From UBA4465 sp002292365 (GTDB lineage Bacteria > Bacteroidota > Bacteroidia > Cytophagales > Cyclobacteriaceae), in NCBI GenBank assembly GCA_943788615.1, contig CALSQY010000004.1, positions 558,001 through 622,000 on the forward strand: a DNA stretch of 64,000 bases. Direction: 5' to 3'. Positions within the stretch are counted from its first letter, which is position 1; each line of letters begins with the position of its first letter. Below are positions 38,140 through 47,490 of the stretch, piece after piece. The notes under the pieces were generated by a model. That model did no database searches. It saw only the letters and a list, made by a program, of their open reading frames with translations, and was not told the origin of the DNA. The position numbers were made by a program, and so were the translations under genes.

Positions 38140-39551
38140 CCGACTACGGATTTTTATCTTTAATTCCACCCATTCTAGCCATATTTTTGGCGATAAGAAC
38201 CAAGCAAGTAATTTTTTCCCTTCTACTGGGTATTACCATTGGCTGGATCATCATCAGTGAAGGCAATCTTTTTTTTGGACTTATTGCTACAATTGAAGCC
38301 ATCATTGATGTCTTTCGCAGTCAAGGGAATACGCGTACCGTCGTATTTACGCTTTTGATTGGGGCCTTGATTCAATTGATCAAATTCTCAGGGGGCGTAG
38401 ATGGATTTATCGGCCTCATTCAAAACAAGCTAGAACAAACTAAAAACCCCAAAAGGAATATTCAACTGGCTGCAGGTCTTACTGGATTTCTAATATTTAT
38501 TGAATCAAATATTTCAATTTTAGCGGTGGGTACGGCATTCAAACCCCTTTTCGATAAATATAATTTGGCCAAAGAAAAATTGGCCTATTTGGCGGATAGT
38601 AGTTCGGCGCCGGCATGTATCTTATTTCCACTCAATGCGTGGGGTGCCTATATCATGGGCTTACTAATGGCTTATGAACATTTAGATCCATTCAAGATGC
38701 TTGTGTATTCTATTCCTTTCAACTTTTATCCTATTCTTACCTTATTCTTCTTATTCTATTTGGCGTATACAGGAAAATCCTATGGCCCCATGCGAGCATT
38801 TGAACAACATATCAAAGAGGACATAAAGGAAGAAAAAGCTGTTATTCCATCGGGCAATCCCCATTTAATGATTTGGCCACTAGCTGCAATGGTTCTTTCC
38901 ATGCCTTTCTTTTTGGTTTACACAGGTTGGAAAGATCCTTTTACAGGTGACTTGAGTGCTGCTATCTGGAGCAGTATTGGCAATGGCTCAGGAAGCAGTG
39001 CGGTTACTTATGCTATCGTATTTGCTTTGTTTACAGCGGCGCTTTTGATGGGAGTACAAAAAAAAATCACACTAGCAAACTTTTTTAGTGAATCCATAAA
39101 AGGCATGAATGACATGCTAGTTATGGCAATCTTAATGGTGCTGGCCTTTGCCTTAGGAGCCTTATGTAAAGAATTGGGAACAGGAATCTATGTCGCTCAA
39201 GTCACCTCCTACTGGCTTTCACCAGGTATGGCTCCCTTTGTTCTTTTCATCACAAGTTGTTTCGTTGCCTTTTCAACAGGTACCTCTTGGGGTACTTTTG
39301 CCATCATGATCAGCATCGTCGTGCCTTTAATTGAAACCATGGGATTGCATCCCTATTTAAGCTTAGCCGCAGTTTTAGGTGGAGGTGTTTTTGGAGACCA
39401 TTGTTCTCCTATATCTGATACGACGCTCATAGCTTCGGTAGCTACGAAAAGCAATCATATTGATCACATCAAAACACAATTGCCCTATGCTCTCTTCACA
39501 GGGGGCTTAGCAGGGCTTTTATACCTTATTGCAGGCTTTTTATTCACTTAA
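38136..39551 (+). CDS. nhaC: NhaC-family Na+/H+ antiporter
   Basis: Inner-membrane antiporter of 471 aa with about 12 hydrophobic segments. Family features include SSAPACILFPLNAWGAYI, AFSTGTSWGTFAIMI and GGVFGDHCSPISDTT, the last a hallmark of NhaC-type exchangers. It likely exchanges Na+ (or an organic cation or acid) for protons; the substrate is not certain. Overlaps the DUF4136 gene by 4 bp and lysA (convergent) by 8 bp. Fits a marine lifestyle. Confidence 0.88.
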   Translation: MTDYGFLSLIPPILAIFLAIRTKQVIFSLLLGITIGWIIISEGNLFFGLIATIEAIIDVFRSQGNTRTVVFTLLIGALIQLIKFSGGVDGFIGLIQNKLEQTKNPKRNIQLAAGLTGFLIFIESNISILAVGTAFKPLFDKYNLAKEKLAYLADSSSAPACILFPLNAWGAYIMGLLMAYEHLDPFKMLVYSIPFNFYPILTLFFLFYLAYTGKSYGPMRAFEQHIKEDIKEEKAVIPSGNPHLMIWPLAAMVLSMPFFLVYTGWKDPFTGDLSAAIWSSIGNGSGSSAVTYAIVFALFTAALLMGVQKKITLANFFSESIKGMNDMLVMAILMVLAFALGALCKELGTGIYVAQVTSYWLSPGMAPFVLFITSCFVAFSTGTSWGTFAIMISIVVPLIETMGLHPYLSLAAVLGGGVFGDHCSPISDTTLIASVATKSNHIDHIKTQLPYALFTGGLAGLLYLIAGFLFT

Positions 39552-40701
39552 AATCGTCACTAAAAATACTTGGGACTACTTCACGCAAATTGTATTGACT
39601 TGCCATGACTTCTCCATAAGCACCTGCCGAACGAATGGCAAGCATATCCCCCCTTTTAGTTTCTGGCAATGAAAGGTCCCTCGCAAAAGCATCTGACGTT
39701 TCACATATGGGTCCAACAACATCATAAACAACCGACCCTTCTTGTGAAGAGAGATTTTCAATAAAATGAAAGGAGCGATATAAGGCCGGTCTGATCAATT
39801 CAGTCATACCTGCATCAAGAACCATAAAACTGGTCCGCTCAGCCGGTTTAATATACAAGACACGAGCAATCAAAGAGCCACATTGAGCGACCAAAGATCT
39901 ACCCAATTCAAAATGCAAGGTTTGATTTGGCAAGAGGGCTAAATTCTTCTTAAAACAGTCAAAGTACCCCTTAAAATCAGCAATGGAATTTGCCTCAGGC
40001 TGATCATAATCGATGCCTAAACCCCCTCCAACATTGATATGAGGCAGTTCAAATGAATGATCAAGTAACAAACGTTGGACCTCATTGCACCGATCTACAA
40101 GTTCTTTAAATCTTGAAAGATCCATTATTTGAGAACCTATATGAAAATGAATGCCTATAAATTCGGTATGTTCCAAAGATTTTATCAAAGGAATGGCTAA
40201 GTTGAGCTCTTCTAAAGTGATTCCGAATTTGTTGTCACGCTTGCCTGTCGTAATGTACTCATGGGTATTTGCATCCACATTTGGATTAATTCTCAAAGCA
40301 TATCGAGTTTTTTTACCCGAAACGCCAGATAACTGATCCAATACTTTCAACTCTTGCAATGATTCAACATTAAAAGCGAAAATATCGTGTTCTAATCCTA
40401 ATTTAATTTCTTTGTCTGTCTTACCCACTCCAGCAAATAAGATATTTCTAGGATCAAAACCCATCTCAACCGCTCTATTGACCTCATTTCCACTCACACA
40501 ATCAGCCCCCAACCCAAACTTCAGCACTTCCTTAAGAATACGTCGATTAGAATTTGCCTTGAAAGCATAATGAATCTGGTAGGGTCCATTGCCTAAACCT
40601 TTCTGAGCCGTTTTGATGGTCTTTTGAAGGAGGTCTGTATCATAATAATAAAATGGCGTTTCAATAGATCGAAAATGATCTGAATTAGTATAAATTGACA
40701 T
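39544..40701 (-). CDS. lysA: Diaminopimelate decarboxylase
   Basis: PLP enzyme that converts meso-diaminopimelate to lysine, the last lysine step. PLP-binding Lys48 lies in YAFKANSNRRIL; HFHIGSQ and GGGLGIDYD follow; GPICETSDAF carries the active-site Cys supplied to the partner subunit. About 385 aa. The ATG at 40701 overlaps the stop of the TPR gene by one base (TAATG), so it is coupled, and the start at 40710 (TTG) is unlikely. Part of a minus-strand operon with dapD. Confidence 0.95.
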   Translation of the reverse strand: MSIYTNSDHFRSIETPFYYYDTDLLQKTIKTAQKGLGNGPYQIHYAFKANSNRRILKEVLKFGLGADCVSGNEVNRAVEMGFDPRNILFAGVGKTDKEIKLGLEHDIFAFNVESLQELKVLDQLSGVSGKKTRYALRINPNVDANTHEYITTGKRDNKFGITLEELNLAIPLIKSLEHTEFIGIHFHIGSQIMDLSRFKELVDRCNEVQRLLLDHSFELPHINVGGGLGIDYDQPEANSIADFKGYFDCFKKNLALLPNQTLHFELGRSLVAQCGSLIARVLYIKPAERTSFMVLDAGMTELIRPALYRSFHFIENLSSQEGSVVYDVVGPICETSDAFARDLSLPETKRGDMLAIRSAGAYGEVMASQYNLREVVPSIFSDDFK

Positions 40702-41285
40702 TAGCTGCAATATTTTTTCTTAGCAATAGATGAACCCTCGACATTGAGACGTTCTGCATGACTAAAATCTTCACAGGCCGATTCAACCTTCCTCAAAGAG
40801 ATTTTTAAAGCTCCACGATAATAAAAGGCATCCCCGTAATCAGGATTTAACTTAATGGCATTTCCATAAGACTTGAGTGCATCGTCGAAATAACCCATTT
40901 GATGTGCTCCTTTGGCAAGCCAGAAATGAGATTGTGCAAAATCAGGGCCCCACTTGACGGCTTTTTGAGCTGCCAATACAGCTTGCTCAAAATCTCCTGA
41001 CTCATATTTGACCTTAGCTATACTGGTTTGTGCTTTAATGTTTTTCTTGTCTAATTCTAGTATTTTTTGAAAATCATTCAAGGCATTTTCATATTTGCCT
41101 ATTTCCTCAAAACTCCTACCCCTATTATATAGTAGAGCTACAGTAGGTCCGTGTCCAGACAAATAATTAGAATAAGAAACAATCGCCTCATCATAGGCCC
41201 CTTGCTCAAAATAATCATCTGCAACTTGTGTGTGCCCTGCACAACTCCAAACGGCGAATATCAGAAAAAAATTAAAATATTTCAT
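40701..41285 (-). CDS. TPR-repeat lipoprotein
   Basis: Predicted lipoprotein (AVWSC, Cys about residue 15) of 194 aa made largely of tetratricopeptide repeats: ALLYNRGRSFEEIGKYENAL, IKAQTSIAKVKYESGDFEQA, SHFWLAKGAHQMGYFDDAL and AFYYRGALKISLRKVESAC. Likely a protein-interaction scaffold in the periplasm. It sits between the DUF3108 gene and lysA in the same operon, although no link with lysine synthesis is evident. Confidence 0.85.
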   Translation of the reverse strand: MKYFNFFLIFAVWSCAGHTQVADDYFEQGAYDEAIVSYSNYLSGHGPTVALLYNRGRSFEEIGKYENALNDFQKILELDKKNIKAQTSIAKVKYESGDFEQAVLAAQKAVKWGPDFAQSHFWLAKGAHQMGYFDDALKSYGNAIKLNPDYGDAFYYRGALKISLRKVESACEDFSHAERLNVEGSSIAKKKYCS

Positions 41286-41316
41286 ATCTTAAGTCTCACT
41301 TGTTAAATATTAAAGA

Positions 41317-42114
41317 TTACTCATAATCTTTACTAAATTTAATGTTTTTATAATCTATTATGGTGCAAGTGGCATGTCCAAAAAACATTTGTGCTTCGAT
41401 CTTAAGCGGCAGCTGATCTTTGTCTGCAGAAATCCAAGCGGTAATCGGGGACTCTCCCCTAAAAATATCATTGTCAGGCAGAATGGGCTGCACTTGATGT
41501 GCCATTCGTTTGCCAACCTTAGATTTTAGTAGTTTCTTACCCTTATAAATCAAACCGAAATCATAAAAGATCTCATCATAAAAGGCTTTGAACTTTATGG
41601 TATCACCTGACCTTAATTTATTGAAATCTATATTTCTCAACTTCAAGTAGCCACTCATCAAATCATTCATATCCCCCTCATAACCAAAATACAGAGTAGA
41701 TTTTTTCTTTTCTTTTCTAACCTTATCTACCTTAATTCGATGTGCCTTTTTATCAAAATAAACTTCATCTCGACGAGTATACCTCCCCTCCTCTATGTCT
41801 GAATAAGATGCCAAAGGCAGTAAATCTGACTTTTCTATGAAAGCCCCCCAAGTATCATCCACTCGGGTAAATAAACTCAGAAAACCCGCCGTTTGGCCTG
41901 ATACCTCTACCTGATAACAGTCCTCATCATAAACCATCGTATCTAACACTTGTAGTGAAGCGAATCCTACTGTAAACCAACCATAATTCAAATTGAATTT
42001 TAATTGCTCTCCTGAGATAAAATTATGTTCAGATGACAATTTTTGAATTGCTGTCTGGGCGATACTATAAGTACCCATGAGTCCAAACAAAAGAATAATA
42101 TGAATTCTAATCAA
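41317..42114 (-). CDS. DUF3108 domain protein, exported
   Basis: Exported protein of about 265 aa with signal peptide (IHIILLFGLMGTYSIAQT). The body fits DUF3108: GEQLKFNLNYGWFTVGFASLQV, VDDTWGAFIEKSDLLPLASY and a late ISADKDQLPLKIEAQMFFG. Members form a beta-rich lipoprotein-like fold, function unknown. The only start giving the signal peptide is TTG at 42114, so the start is less certain. Within the dapD-lysA operon. Confidence 0.8.
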   Translation of the reverse strand: MIRIHIILLFGLMGTYSIAQTAIQKLSSEHNFISGEQLKFNLNYGWFTVGFASLQVLDTMVYDEDCYQVEVSGQTAGFLSLFTRVDDTWGAFIEKSDLLPLASYSDIEEGRYTRRDEVYFDKKAHRIKVDKVRKEKKKSTLYFGYEGDMNDLMSGYLKLRNIDFNKLRSGDTIKFKAFYDEIFYDFGLIYKGKKLLKSKVGKRMAHQVQPILPDNDIFRGESPITAWISADKDQLPLKIEAQMFFGHATCTIIDYKNIKFSKDYE

Positions 42115-42168
42115 CCTAAATAAATATTAACATCCCAATCAAAAGCCTATATCTCCTTCAAAGCTAAG

Positions 42169-42981
42169 TTAAACAGCAACGTTATTTTCTCTCAAGGCTG
42201 CGTTTAACGATGTTTTCTTGTCTGTACTTGCCTTTCTTTGTCCAATGATCATGGCGCAAGGTACATTAAATTCGCCTGCAGAGAATTGTTTTGTATAAGA
42301 CCCCGGTATTACCACAGACCGCTCAGGTACATAGCCCTTGTGCTCCACAGGCTCACTCCCCGTCACATCGATGATCTTAGAGCTGGCAGTCAAAACCACA
42401 TTGGCGCCAAGTACTGCCTCTTTACCTACCTTAATTCCTTCAACTACAATGCATCTAGAGCCAATAAAAGCATCATCTTCAATGATAACAGGAGCCGCTT
42501 GCACAGGCTCTAAGACCCCTCCAATACCTACCCCTCCACTCAAGTGAACATTCTTACCTATTTGGGCGCAACTTCCTACTGTCGCCCAGGTATCTACCAT
42601 GGTACCCTCATCTACATAGGCACCAATATTGACGTAAGAAGGCATTAAAATACAACCTTTACTAATGAATGATCCATATCTAGCTACTGCATGCGGCACG
42701 ACACGTACTCCCAATAAATCATATCCCGATTTTAATTTTATTTTATCGTGAAATTGAAAGGGTCCCACTTCGATAAGTTGCATTTTCATTAAAGGAAAAT
42801 ACAAGATCACGGCTTTCTTGAGCCACTCATTTACTTGCCATCCGCCATTTACGGGCTCCGCAATTCTTCTGCGTCCGATATCAAGATCATCCACCACCGT
42901 TTTGATGGCAAGAATAACTTCTTTTTTGACAAGCATCGACCTATCGACCCAAGCGTTTTTTATTAGTTTCTCTAAATCCAT
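42169..42981 (-). CDS. dapD: 2,3,4,5-tetrahydropyridine-2,6-dicarboxylate N-succinyltransferase
   Basis: Lysine/diaminopimelate biosynthesis enzyme of the succinylase route. N-terminal helical domain (LEKLIKNAWVDRSML), left-handed beta-helix of hexapeptide repeats (GSFISKGCILMPSYVNIGAY, DEGTMVDTWATVGSCAQIGK, GGVGIGGVLEPVQAAPVIIE) and the C-terminal tail. 271 aa, normal. ATG at 42981 is used; a TTG at 42990 is less likely. First gene of the operon ending with lysA. Confidence 0.96.
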   Translation of the reverse strand: MDLEKLIKNAWVDRSMLVKKEVILAIKTVVDDLDIGRRRIAEPVNGGWQVNEWLKKAVILYFPLMKMQLIEVGPFQFHDKIKLKSGYDLLGVRVVPHAVARYGSFISKGCILMPSYVNIGAYVDEGTMVDTWATVGSCAQIGKNVHLSGGVGIGGVLEPVQAAPVIIEDDAFIGSRCIVVEGIKVGKEAVLGANVVLTASSKIIDVTGSEPVEHKGYVPERSVVIPGSYTKQFSAGEFNVPCAMIIGQRKASTDKKTSLNAALRENNVAV

Positions 42982-43459
42982 AAACAGCAATATTATTATT
43001 TTAACTTCTACATTTCACCATCTTTCATCTTAACCTTTAAAAAGTTAAAATAATTCTGTCACGAATCTAATCACCCTTTTTATTTAAGCAATGATTATAT
43101 GAAACAATATAGATTAAATGTATGAAATTAATCATTAATGAAATTCATTTATTCAGTATTTTGAAAAAAAATGTAATCAAAACAAATTCAAAAATTCCTA
43201 CTAAAATAGGAGCCTTATTAAATAAGTCATGCTTTTTTTACGCGCCTTAAACCTATGAAATGATATTCTTTCACGACTAGATTTAATATCATTACCAGAA
43301 TTATATCCATTCTTACACGCTTAAAATATTTTAATAAATATCATCTTTTACATTAAATTAATGTACTCATATCATTGAAAATAAAGTTATTATAATTTTT
43401 AAATAAGTATATCTAAATTAATTTTTAGATTAGTCTAAAAATTTAATTAGCTTTGACTT
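42982..43459. other. Intergenic region upstream of the iron cluster
   Basis: AT-rich gap of about 478 bp with divergent promoters for dapD and the DtxR-type gene. Apart from the dyad at 43412-43443, described separately, I find only short imperfect repeats (for example TCCTA / TAGGA near 43197) and no ORF. Confidence 0.5.
43412..43443. promoter_or_regulatory. DtxR/MntR-like operator dyad
   Basis: Perfect inverted repeat with 10-bp arms AATTTTTAGA and TCTAAAAATT around TTAG (43420-43443), about 17 bp before the ATG of the DtxR-type gene. The centre TTAGATTAGTCTAA resembles the classical DtxR box TTAGGTTAGnCTAACC. A third half-site TCTAAA at 43412-43417 pairs with TTTAGA at 43424-43429, giving overlapping dyads. 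Likely the autoregulatory metal-repressor site of the cluster. Confidence 0.65.
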
Positions 43460-44131
43460 ATGAAAAAGTCTCTTAGTCTTACTGAAGAAAATTACATTAA
43501 GGCTATTTTTCAAATAGGAACTACTCCGGAGTCCAATGTCTCTACCAATGCTTTGGCTGATAATTTACAAACAAAGCCTGCCACTGTAAGTGACATGATC
43601 AAAAAGCTTTCTCATAAAAAATTAATTTTTTATGAGAAATATAAGGGGGTTACTTTATCTGCATCAGGCTCAAAAGAGGCCTTAAAAATTATAAGAAAGC
43701 ATAGATTGTGGGAAGTATTTTTGGTGAATCATTTAAATTTTAAATGGGATCAAGTGCACGAAATTGCGGAACAATTGGAACACATAAAGTCTTCCGAATT
43801 GGTCAATCGATTGGATGACTTTCTTGGAAATCCAACCATCGATCCACACGGAGATCCTATACCTGATGCAAACGGTCAAGTTCAACTAGGTCCTTCGAAG
43901 TTATTATCCGAAATGACCTCTCATGAAAATGGAATCATAGTAGGTGTGAAAAATGAAGATCCCCTCCTCTTGCAGCATCTAGATAAAATAAATGTCCGAC
44001 TAGGGTTACACATTGAAGTAACAGAGGTCAATGATTTTGATCAATCCATACAGGTTAAATTGGCAGATTTAGGTACGATGTTTCTTTCCGAAAAAATTAC
44101 TTCTCAAATATTAATTGCAAAAAATTTATGA
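43460..44131 (+). CDS. DtxR/MntR-family metal-dependent regulator
   Basis: Cytoplasmic metal-dependent repressor of 223 aa. N-terminal winged helix (LTEENYIKAIFQIG, NALADNLQTKPATVSDMIKKL), dimerization and metal-binding domain with KHRLWEVFL, EQLEHIKSSELV and a DPHGDPIPD loop, and a C-terminal SH3-like region. Metal ligands of the MntR type (His of KHR and the E-x-x-EH helix) are present. It heads the feo-type cluster, the next gene overlapping by 4 bp. Iron or manganese specificity is not decided by sequence. Confidence 0.9.
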   Translation: MKKSLSLTEENYIKAIFQIGTTPESNVSTNALADNLQTKPATVSDMIKKLSHKKLIFYEKYKGVTLSASGSKEALKIIRKHRLWEVFLVNHLNFKWDQVHEIAEQLEHIKSSELVNRLDDFLGNPTIDPHGDPIPDANGQVQLGPSKLLSEMTSHENGIIVGVKNEDPLLLQHLDKINVRLGLHIEVTEVNDFDQSIQVKLADLGTMFLSEKITSQILIAKNL

Positions 44132-45210
44132 CCCTGCATTTAAATTTAGAAAAATTATTTGCTTCCCTACCTACCCTGTTTAATAAAGGTTATGTATTCT
44201 TATTTTTTACTGCTCTTTTAATTGTGTTTTTTATCCTCAAAAAATATCAGTATTTGCTGCGGTCGCTGCTTCCTTTTAAATATATCGAAAAATCTATCAC
44301 TGAAGATCTACTCAAACAGCTCTATCATATAACGTCGGGTCAAAAGATCACGGACTTTAGGATGCTTTCAAGAGCCTTAAAAATACCAGAACGAAAAATA
44401 TTAAAAGTCTTTGAATCAATGACTCAAAACGGACTGATCTATATATCTGACGGCCATATTACGCTGACCAAAACTGGGAAAAACTATGCTCTAAGCATCA
44501 TCAGAATTCATCGATTATGGGAAAAATATCTTTCAGAGAAAACTGGTTTTGATAAATCCCTATGGCATGACTTGGCAGAAGCTAAAGAGCATCAATTATC
44601 AAAGGAAGAAACTGAGGCACTTTATGAAGAACTCGGGAGGCCTCGATTTGATCCACATGGTGATCCTATTCCCACTGCTTTAGGCGAAATGATTTCGGAG
44701 ATGGGTACCTCGATTGTAGGCATTCCCAAAGGAACCGTTGCAAAAATCATACACATTGAAGATGAGCCTAAATCAATTTATCGCAAGATTATCAAAGAAA
44801 AATTGCATGTCGGTGCACATGTTAAAATACTCACCTCTGACGATCATCATATCATTTTTGAGTCTGAAGGACACTCCATTCAATTGTCTACTATCGTAGC
44901 TAGCAATATTCAAGTAGTGCTTTTAAACTCACAAGAGGCGTACGAAGAAGGCAAAGTGCGTCTTTCTAGTTTGATCGAAGGGGAACATGCAACGATTTTA
45001 GGTATTTCTAGCGAATGTAGGGGTGCCAACCGGCGCAGGTTACTTGACCTAGGATTCATCAAAGGTACTTTGCTTACTATAGAGTATATGGGGCCTAACC
45101 AAAACCCAAGAGCTTATCGACTCCGAAATACTTTAATTGCCTTGAGAAATGATCAAGCTGATTTCATCCTGATTGAAAAAACCCAATATGACAGAACTCG
45201 AATCTTGTGA
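44128..45210 (+). CDS. Membrane-anchored DtxR-like + FeoA fusion protein
   Basis: Unusual 360-aa protein. One transmembrane helix (about residues 20-39), then a DtxR-type winged helix (about 56-125), the metal-binding/dimerization domain (about 126-183; RIHRLWEKYL with His128, EAKEHQLS with Glu151, Glu154 and His155, then RFDPHGDPIP), and two SH3/FeoA-like domains, the second (about 275-352, RLSSLIEGEHATILGISS... LLDLGFIKGTLL) a clear FeoA. So a metal-sensor fold is tethered to the membrane and joined to the FeoA partner of FeoB. It overlaps the gene before by 4 bp and the FeoB GTPase gene after by 23 bp. It could sense iron near the transporter; whether it binds DNA is open. Confidence 0.85.
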   Translation: MTLHLNLEKLFASLPTLFNKGYVFLFFTALLIVFFILKKYQYLLRSLLPFKYIEKSITEDLLKQLYHITSGQKITDFRMLSRALKIPERKILKVFESMTQNGLIYISDGHITLTKTGKNYALSIIRIHRLWEKYLSEKTGFDKSLWHDLAEAKEHQLSKEETEALYEELGRPRFDPHGDPIPTALGEMISEMGTSIVGIPKGTVAKIIHIEDEPKSIYRKIIKEKLHVGAHVKILTSDDHHIIFESEGHSIQLSTIVASNIQVVLLNSQEAYEEGKVRLSSLIEGEHATILGISSECRGANRRRLLDLGFIKGTLLTIEYMGPNQNPRAYRLRNTLIALRNDQADFILIEKTQYDRTRIL

Positions 45211-45952
45211 TTCATGTGCGCTAAATAATTCAGCACAACTACTAAAGCTGGGCATTAATGTAGAGAATGCTGACTACGTCATTGCCTTGGCTGGTAACCC
45301 CAATACAGGTAAAAGCACGGTCTTCAATGCCCTTACTGGACTCAAGCAGCACACGGGCAACTGGCCTGGAAAAACTGTTACCCGCGCAGAAGGAGGCTAC
45401 CGCTTTAAAGATCACAAAATGAAGCTGATTGATCTACCAGGAACCTATTCTTTGTTATCTACCTCCCAAGATGAAGAAATTGCAAGAAATTTTATCCTTT
45501 TTGGCAAGCCGGATGTCACCATCATTATAGTCGATGCTGCTAGAATAGAAAGGAATCTCAATTTAGTTTTACAAATACTCGAAATCACAGATCGCGCCGT
45601 GCTTTGCCTCAATCTTATGGATGAAGCGCTCAGACATCATATTGATATCGATGAACGGACCTTAGGCAAAGAACTGGGTATTCCCGTCGTTAAATGCAGT
45701 GCCATTAAGAAGCAAGGTATCTCTGAATTGATCAGCACTGTACATCAAGTGGCTATGCGGCAAATCATCTGTAAACCTTACCGCATCAAAGGGCTCTCAA
45801 AACCTGCCCAAAAAATGGTCGACAAATTAGATAAAAAAATAAGAAAAAACTATCCCGGACTACCCAACAGCAGATGGATTGCCATGCGACTCTTAGATGC
45901 AGATGCAGATATTATTAAAGCACTTAAAAATGGCGATTTTATAAATCATTAG
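45188..45952 (+). CDS. feoB: FeoB GTPase domain protein (split FeoB, N-terminal part)
   Basis: Cytoplasmic G domain of the ferrous iron transporter, encoded separately from the membrane part. An N-terminal CDSC motif (Cys7, Cys10) is followed by GNPNTGKST (residues 36-44, G1), HTGNWPGKT (G2 region), DLPGTYSLL (G3), NLMD (G4) and CSAIKKQGI (G5), then a helical GDI-like domain. About 254 aa. ATG at 45188 begins inside the end of the DtxR-FeoA gene. The permease gene begins 1 bp after its stop with its own ATG and a different frame; the boundary falls between domains, so this looks like true gene splitting. Confidence 0.88.
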   Translation: MTELESCDSCALNNSAQLLKLGINVENADYVIALAGNPNTGKSTVFNALTGLKQHTGNWPGKTVTRAEGGYRFKDHKMKLIDLPGTYSLLSTSQDEEIARNFILFGKPDVTIIIVDAARIERNLNLVLQILEITDRAVLCLNLMDEALRHHIDIDERTLGKELGIPVVKCSAIKKQGISELISTVHQVAMRQIICKPYRIKGLSKPAQKMVDKLDKKIRKNYPGLPNSRWIAMRLLDADADIIKALKNGDFINH

Positions 45953-45953
45953 C

Positions 45954-47369
45954 ATGGAAAACAAAGATATACAAGACCTCTTGGATCTGGCCTCTGAGCT
46001 CAGATGGGAAGTTGGGGAAAACTTTCATGATACTTTGGTCGAAGGTATTTATGCTGATGCTGCTCACATTGCCCAAAAGACAGAAATTAAGATAGGAGAA
46101 CCCAATCCTTATAATTTTGAAAGAAAATTAGATCAAGTACTTACCAGTAAAAAATACGGCTTCCCCATAATGATTCTAATCCTTTCGATCATTTTATGGC
46201 TGACGATTCAAGGAGCAAATTATCCATCTGGCTTATTGGCGAGCTTCTTTTTAGAGTTTCTTCATCCCATACTCAAGACAGGAGCTTCCCAAGTAGGTCT
46301 TCCTTGGTGGTTAGATGGTTTTCTCATCGACGGAGTCTACTTGGCCTTGGGTTGGGTCATCTCGGTGATGCTTCCCCCTATGGCCATCTTCTTCCCCATG
46401 TTTACCTTGCTCGAAGATTTTGGTTATTTGCCCAGAGTGGCTTTCAATCTCGATTCATTATTCAAAAAGTCTGGTGCACATGGTAAACAAGCTCTCACCA
46501 TGAGTATGGGATGGGGTTGTAATGCTGCAGGCGTAGTCGCGACTCGTATCATTGACAGCCCAAGAGAACGGCTCATTGCCATTATTACTAATAACTTTTC
46601 ACTCTGCAATGGCCGATGGCCCACCCAAATATTGATCGCTACTATTTTTATCGGCGCCTTGGTACCCGATAGTTTTTCAACTATTCTGGCCAGTATAGCC
46701 GTCATTAATATCGCTCTTTTAGGTATCGGATTTACTTTTTTATCCTCATGGATGTTGTCAAAAACCTTATTAAAAGGAGAAGTCTCCACTTTTGCCTTAG
46801 AATTACCTCCTTACCGTCCTCCTAATCTCTGGACTACCCTTTATACTTCATTGATTGATCGAACTTTAATCGTATTATGGCGGGCTATGGTCTTTGCGGC
46901 GCCTGCAGGTGCCATCATCTGGTTGATTTCCAATATTTATGTGGATAATTTAAGCTTGGCTAACATTACCATTGATTGGATGGATGGTTTTGGGCTATTT
47001 TTTGGCTTGAATGGAGTCATCTTATTGGCCTATGTGGTAGCCATTCCTGCCAATGAAATTGTCATTCCCACTATTTTGATGCTTACCGTTGCCCACCTAA
47101 ATCTCATGGGTGCAGGCGATGGCGTCATGTTTGAGCTAGAATCGACAACAGAAACGGCTGCCTTGCTCCACGCGGGAGGTTGGACCCTGCTCACAGGTAT
47201 TAATTTAATGCTCTTTAGTCTGCTCCATAATCCATGCAGTACGACTATTTATACTATATACCAGGAAACTAAAAGCTGGAAATGGACCGCATTTGCAAGT
47301 ATTATGCCGGTGATTTTAGGCTTTTTGGTCACCTTTTTGGTTACACAAATTTGGCAATTATTCCATTGA
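45954..47369 (+). CDS. feoB: FeoB membrane permease domain protein (split FeoB, C-terminal part)
   Basis: Membrane half of a split FeoB ferrous iron transporter, 471 aa. Cytoplasmic N-terminus (ELRWEVGENFHDTL) followed by about 9-10 transmembrane segments in two Gate domains. Conserved elements are LLEDFGYLPRVAF, MGWGCNAAGVVATRIIDS, NNFSLCNGRWP (conserved Cys), a VAIPANEI segment and NPCSTTIYTIYQE. The first Gate motifs differ from the E. coli type (GCNAAGVV, not GCNVPAIM), which resembles FeoB forms from anaerobes. It works with the GTPase encoded just upstream. Confidence 0.9.
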   Translation: MENKDIQDLLDLASELRWEVGENFHDTLVEGIYADAAHIAQKTEIKIGEPNPYNFERKLDQVLTSKKYGFPIMILILSIILWLTIQGANYPSGLLASFFLEFLHPILKTGASQVGLPWWLDGFLIDGVYLALGWVISVMLPPMAIFFPMFTLLEDFGYLPRVAFNLDSLFKKSGAHGKQALTMSMGWGCNAAGVVATRIIDSPRERLIAIITNNFSLCNGRWPTQILIATIFIGALVPDSFSTILASIAVINIALLGIGFTFLSSWMLSKTLLKGEVSTFALELPPYRPPNLWTTLYTSLIDRTLIVLWRAMVFAAPAGAIIWLISNIYVDNLSLANITIDWMDGFGLFFGLNGVILLAYVVAIPANEIVIPTILMLTVAHLNLMGAGDGVMFELESTTETAALLHAGGWTLLTGINLMLFSLLHNPCSTTIYTIYQETKSWKWTAFASIMPVILGFLVTFLVTQIWQLFH

Positions 47370-47490
47370 ATGATAGTCTTGCAAATAAAAAAGTGCCTTT
47401 CCCCAATGCTCAAAATAAAAAACGAGGATGGCTAACTTGCCTTGACATTGAGCATAAAATCCTTTATATCACCTACCTTGCACCGATAAC

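Noticed and set aside
45950..45956. FeoB break read as a frameshift
   Set aside because: The break lies between domains, the second gene has its own ATG and a normal cytoplasmic start, and both halves are otherwise perfect. A real split is more likely.
47405..47457. ATGCTCAA / TTGAGCAT inverted repeat before mnmE
   Set aside because: Short 8-bp arms with a long spacer and no T run; likely chance.
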